From: Aromatoleum bremense | GTDB lineage: Bacteria > Pseudomonadota > Gammaproteobacteria > Burkholderiales > Rhodocyclaceae | Reading direction: 5' to 3' | DNA: 64,000 nt | Assembly (NCBI RefSeq): GCF_017894365.1 | Contig: NZ_CP059467.1 | Coordinates: 3,596,001 to 3,660,000, forward strand | Shown here: positions 60,477 to 64,000 of the stretch, one piece after another | Numbering within the stretch: the stretch's first letter is position 1 | How the letters are laid out: each line of letters opens with the position of its first letter | Program-made: the position numbers and the translations under genes | Notes under the pieces: model-generated | The model's database searches: none | What the model saw: the letters and a program-made list of their open reading frames with translations, nothing else | Told to the model about the DNA's origin: nothing

Positions 60477-62396
60477 TTATCCCTCCGGGGTTATGCCGCG
60501 TACCGGTCGCAGCAGGTAACGGGCGGGGTCGAGGGCGTCGACGAGCTCGCGCTCGAGCGGCAGCGGTTCGCCTGCGATGCGGCTGGCGAGCAGCTCGGCG
60601 GCAAGACTCGCCCACACCAGGCCGCGCGCGCCGAAGCCGGCGACCGCATACAGCCCGGGGTGGCGGGGAATCTGCGCCAGCGGCGTGGCACGGTCGGCGC
60701 GCAGGACGGCGGGAACTTCACCCACCATCGGCAGGCGGTCGGGGGACGCAGGGCGGAAACCGACGCGCCCCGCGAGACCCGCGGTGTCGACCGCCGCGGC
60801 GTAGCCGGGAAGGATGAATTCGAGCTTCGCGAGATTTTCGCGCTGGTCCGCGTCGCGCAGCGCCGGCTCGTCGTCATCGATCGAGAACGTCGCCCCGGCG
60901 CTGCGCACGCCGTCGAGCGCCGGGCTGACGTAGCCGAGCCGGCATACCACGACGTTCGGCGAGCTGCCGGCCGCGGCGGCGAGATGCGTCACCTGGCCGC
61001 GCGCGCTGCGCACCGGGAGCGCCGCCGCCTGCGGCACGGCGCGGATGCCGACGCCGTTCGCGAGCACGGCGACCGGGGCGCTGGCGATCGCCTTGCCGTC
61101 GGCGTCGAACGCGGTCCAGCCATCGACGCTCGCTTCGAGCCGCTGCATCGCGCGTCCGAAGTGACAGCGGATGAGGTCGGGACGGGTCATCAGGTTCGCC
61201 GCGCAAAGGCTCGGTGGACAAACCCACGCTCCCTGCGGAAACCACCACCCACCAACCGGCAGCGGCCAGCCGGCGAGCGCGGAGGCTTCGTCGCGTTCGA
61301 CGAAACGCAGGTAGTCGGGCGGCGGACGATGGGCTTCGATGACGCGGCGCTGCTTGCCTTCGTGGACCGGGTCGCGCGCGAGATGCAGCACCCCGCACGC
61401 GTCCCAGCGCACCGGCAGTCCGGCTTTGGTCAGCTGGCGCAGGTGATGCAGGCCATACAGTGCGCCGGCCCGCGTGATGCGCGCCAGCCGGTTGTCGTCG
61501 AGGCTCGGCAGCGGGCGCAGCACGCCGGTCAGGTTGCCGGACGCACCCTCGCCGGGGCCGCCCGCCGCGTCGATGACGTCGACGCGCCAGCCGCGCGCCG
61601 CGAGTCGCTCCGCGGTGCTGCTGCCGGCGAGCCCGGCACCGATCACCAGCGCATGCCCCGCGGCTGCGGCCGCGGCCGCTGGCGCGGGCCGTGTGCCGAC
61701 GCCGCGATGGCGCGCCCGGCACATCTTGCGCTTGCCGCCGAAGCCGGGCGCTTTTTCGCAGTCGAAGCCGGCCGCGGCGAGTCCCCGGCGCACGTCGCCG
61801 CACACCGACCAGGTCGCGAGCGTCGCATCGGGTGCCGCCAGTCGGCCGAGTTCCCCGAGCAGCGCGGCGGACCAGAGTTCCGGGTTGCAGGCTGGCGAGA
61901 AGCCGTCGAGAAAGAACGCGTCGGCGCTGCATTCGAGCTGGGGCAGCAGTTCGCGTGCATCGCCGAGCAGCAGCGTCAGCACGACGCGGCCGCCATCCAG
62001 ATGCAGGCGGTGCACGCCGGATGTCAGCGTCGGCCAGTTGTCCGCCAGCTCGGCGGCCAGCGGAGCGAGCTCGGGCCAGCGCGCGTGCAAGGTCGCGAGG
62101 TCTTCCCGCGTGAAGGGATGGTGTTCGACTGAGACGAAATGCAGGCGCTCGCAGCGCTGCCGATCGGCTCGCCACGCCCCCCAGGTCGCAAGAAAGTTCA
62201 GCCCGAAACCGAAACCGGTTTCGAGGATCGTGAAGCACTCGCGCCCCTGCCAGCGCTCGGGCAGGCCATTGCCGGCGATGAAGACGAAGCGTGCCTGTTC
62301 GAGCCCGCCGCCGCGCGCGTGATAAACGTCGCCGAAGGCCGTGGAGCAGGGCGTGCCGTCGTCGGTGAAGCTCAAGTGGGCGGGTTCGATGGTCAT
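60477..62396 (-). CDS. mnmC: Bifunctional tRNA wobble-uridine modification enzyme MnmC
   Basis: The 639-residue protein joins two enzymes. Residues 1-235 are the methyltransferase: TILETGFGFGLNFLATW binds S-adenosylmethionine, and DAFFLDGFSPACNPELW is the active-site motif. Residues 250-639 are an FAD-dependent oxidase: ALVIGAGLAGSSTAERLAARGWRVDVID is the FAD-binding fold, and GFGARGLVWASLAAELLAS is the C-terminal motif. It converts cmnm5(s2)U34 to mnm5(s2)U34 in certain tRNAs. Length and domain order are normal. Confidence 0.95.
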   Translation of the reverse strand: MTIEPAHLSFTDDGTPCSTAFGDVYHARGGGLEQARFVFIAGNGLPERWQGRECFTILETGFGFGLNFLATWGAWRADRQRCERLHFVSVEHHPFTREDLATLHARWPELAPLAAELADNWPTLTSGVHRLHLDGGRVVLTLLLGDARELLPQLECSADAFFLDGFSPACNPELWSAALLGELGRLAAPDATLATWSVCGDVRRGLAAAGFDCEKAPGFGGKRKMCRARHRGVGTRPAPAAAAAAAGHALVIGAGLAGSSTAERLAARGWRVDVIDAAGGPGEGASGNLTGVLRPLPSLDDNRLARITRAGALYGLHHLRQLTKAGLPVRWDACGVLHLARDPVHEGKQRRVIEAHRPPPDYLRFVERDEASALAGWPLPVGGWWFPQGAWVCPPSLCAANLMTRPDLIRCHFGRAMQRLEASVDGWTAFDADGKAIASAPVAVLANGVGIRAVPQAAALPVRSARGQVTHLAAAAGSSPNVVVCRLGYVSPALDGVRSAGATFSIDDDEPALRDADQRENLAKLEFILPGYAAAVDTAGLAGRVGFRPASPDRLPMVGEVPAVLRADRATPLAQIPRHPGLYAVAGFGARGLVWASLAAELLASRIAGEPLPLERELVDALDPARYLLRPVRGITPEG

Positions 62397-62615
62397 GACG
62401 GGAAACGGCTAACAAGAAGACGATTTGAATTGCGGTGCCAATTTTGCCCTGTATCGAACTGGGGTTTCTCGATCGGGCCTGGACTTCGACAGCGCCGAGT
62501 CCTACACAGGGAGTGACGATTCTGGCGGCGCGTAAAGGGCGCCCGCTTGATCGGCGGCCGGAGTCACGACACCGGGTGCTCGAATTCCCAGCCTTTCGGC
62601 GGCCGAGGAGGCGGC

Positions 62616-62810
62616 ATGAACAAACCCAACGTCAAAGCTCAGCGCCTGGCTGCGGCATTCCTGTTGGGGTGCCTCGTTTTCAACTATCCGTTCATGGCGT
62701 TGTTCAATCATTCCGACCTCGTGTTCGGCGTACCGGTATTGTATGTCTACGTGTTCGCCGTCTGGTCGCTACTGATCGCACTGCTGGCCGTGGTGATCGA
62801 GAGGAAGTGA
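62616..62810 (+). CDS. Small two-helix membrane protein ahead of a symporter-type gene
   Basis: The 64-residue protein has two membrane helices (LAAAFLLGCLVFNYPFMALF and VPVLYVYVFAVWSLLIALLAVVI) with a short basic start. Its size and position match the small proteins encoded just before sodium:solute-symporter/kinase genes. GAGGAGG is placed well before ATG 62616. It may be a subunit or assembly partner of the next protein. Confidence 0.85.
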   Translation: MNKPNVKAQRLAAAFLLGCLVFNYPFMALFNHSDLVFGVPVLYVYVFAVWSLLIALLAVVIERK

Positions 62811-62847
62811 GACGATGCGCCGCCCGGCCGGAATCGAGGGCTGAATC

Positions 62848-64000
62848 TTGCCCGCCTGGGTGATCGTTCTCGTCGCGGCGGCCTATCTGGGGTTGCTCTT
62901 CTTCATCGCCTATCGGGGCGACAAGGCGGCCGATGCCGGGCGCAGCCTGATCGCCAACCCGTACGTCTATGCGCTGTCACTCGGCGTCTATGCTACAGCT
63001 TGGACCTTCTACGGCAGCGTCGGTCGTGCCACCGCCAGCGGCATCGGCTTCCTGCCCGTCTATCTCGGTCCGACGGTGATGGTTGCCCTGTGGTGGACGG
63101 TGCTGCGCAAGATCATCCGCATCGCCAAGGACAACCGCCTCACTTCGCTGGCGGATTTCATTTCCTCGCGCTATGGCAAGAGCACGGTGCTGGCAGGCCT
63201 GGTGACGGTCATCGCGGTGGTCGGCGTCACGCCATACATTTCCCTGCAGCTGAAGGCGATCTCGACGAGCTTCAACGTCCTGCGCGGCTACCCGGAGGTA
63301 CTGCTGCTGACGGCGGATGCGCCGGCCAGCATCTGGGCCGACACGGCGTTCTATTTGGCCCTGATCCTTGCCGCCTTCACGATCGTCTTCGGCACCCGCA
63401 AGCTGGATGCGGCGGAGCGCCACGAGGGCATGGTGGCGGCGATCGCCTTCGAGTCGCTGGTCAAGCTGCTGGCCTTCCTGGCGGTGGGTGCTTTCGTCAC
63501 CTGGGGCATGTTCGATGGCATCGGCGACATCTTCGCGCGGGCGACGCAGGTGCCGCGGCTCGCCGAGGTGTTCACCGTCGGCGGCGGCTCAATCGACGTC
63601 TATCGCAGTTGGGCCTCGCTCTTTTCGCTGGCCTTCCTCAGCATGCTGGCAATCATGTTCCTGCCGCGGCAGTTCCAGGTCGCGGTGGTGGAAAACGTCG
63701 ACGAGGTGCATCTGAACAAGGCGATCTGGCTCTTTCCGCTGTACCTCCTGTTGTTCAACCTCTTCGTCCTGCCGATCGCTTTCGGCGGCGTGCTGCATTT
63801 CGGTGGCGCCGTCGATCCGGATACCTTCGTCCTCACGTTGCCGATGTCCGGTCGGCAGGAGGCTCTGGCCCTGCTGGTTTTTCTCGGTGGCTTTTCCGCC
63901 GCCACCGGCATGGTCATCGTCGAGACCATCGCCCTCTCGACCATGGTCTGCAACGATCTCGTGATGCCCGTCCTGTTGCGCATCAAGCCGCTGCGCCTGT
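62848..64000 (+). CDS. Sodium:solute symporter-type protein, N-terminal part (likely symporter-sensor kinase)
   Basis: The frame reads 384 codons and leaves the window. It starts at TTG 62848 after GAGGG; GTG 62860 is an alternative. At least nine membrane helices are visible. Features of the symporter family include LSLGVYATAWTFYGSVGRATASGIGFLPVYLGP and RLTSLADFISSRYGKS, plus FLPRQFQVAVVENVDEVHLNKAIWLFP, which is typical of the subgroup fused to PAS and histidine kinase domains (CbrA-like). The kinase half would lie beyond 64000 and cannot be confirmed. Confidence 0.88.
   Translation, partial: MPAWVIVLVAAAYLGLLFFIAYRGDKAADAGRSLIANPYVYALSLGVYATAWTFYGSVGRATASGIGFLPVYLGPTVMVALWWTVLRKIIRIAKDNRLTSLADFISSRYGKSTVLAGLVTVIAVVGVTPYISLQLKAISTSFNVLRGYPEVLLLTADAPASIWADTAFYLALILAAFTIVFGTRKLDAAERHEGMVAAIAFESLVKLLAFLAVGAFVTWGMFDGIGDIFARATQVPRLAEVFTVGGGSIDVYRSWASLFSLAFLSMLAIMFLPRQFQVAVVENVDEVHLNKAIWLFPLYLLLFNLFVLPIAFGGVLHFGGAVDPDTFVLTLPMSGRQEALALLVFLGGFSAATGMVIVETIALSTMVCNDLVMPVLLRIKPLRL

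Noticed and set aside
62433..62448. CGGTGCC-AATT-TTGCC as a sigma-54 promoter for the small membrane protein and symporter
   Set aside because: Spacing is right, but the -24 box matches poorly and the site lies 170 bases from the gene in a core-like region. Not strong enough to list.

Overview
The window looks like a GC-rich betaproteobacterial chromosome, most like the Rhodocyclales (Azoarcus/Aromatoleum/Thauera type). This rests on codon use, two phasins, and the style of the housekeeping genes gltX, serA and mnmC. The placement is inferred from protein style only; no database was searched.

About 1-46.5 kb is one large accessory block of stress, envelope and storage genes. In order it holds: a secreted or lipoprotein gene start; two ferritin-like genes, the first split by an IS256-family element; a Cys-rich copper-storage protein; a four-gene peptide amidoligase cluster (C39-like peptidase, RimK-type ATP-grasp, GCS2-like ligase, N-formylglutamate amidohydrolase); a CBS protein; small membrane proteins (DUF3309, two DUF1328); BON lipoproteins; two phospholipase D proteins; an AI-2E-type permease; a phasin-like protein; ChaB; a ferritin; a second-type sigma-54 gene (rpoN); and a glycogen/trehalose operon (DUF4142, glgX, glgC, treZ, a malQ-treY fusion, glgA). 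After these come remnants of a sugar-transferase cluster, an NtrC-type activator, a DUF883/YqjE-like trio, a large hybrid histidine kinase, a BON protein, a PRC-barrel protein and MgtC.

The main observation is regulatory. Most transcription units in this block start at a near-consensus -24/-12 (sigma-54) promoter, RGGCACG-N4-TTGC with exactly 10 bases between GG and GC. At least eleven good sites are visible, four of them as divergent pairs. The rpoN gene has a perfect one of its own. A palindrome TGTAA-N3-YTACA sits between two of the divergent promoter pairs, in degenerate form upstream of the 44.8-kb promoter, and in tandem just downstream of the NtrC-type gene. The block therefore looks like a self-contained regulon: its own sigma-54, an enhancer-binding protein, a probable sensor kinase and their targets. 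The targets suggest protection of envelope, iron and copper together with glucan storage and trehalose formation.

From 47 to 52.6 kb the content changes to a BTAD/AAA regulator with a probably shortened C-terminus, a toxin-antitoxin pair and an FAD-linked oxidoreductase. From 52.7 kb on, the genes look like core chromosome: serA, two identical tRNA-Val(CAC) genes, gltX, a phasin, a NarL-type two-component pair, mnmC, and the start of a symporter-type protein that runs off the end.
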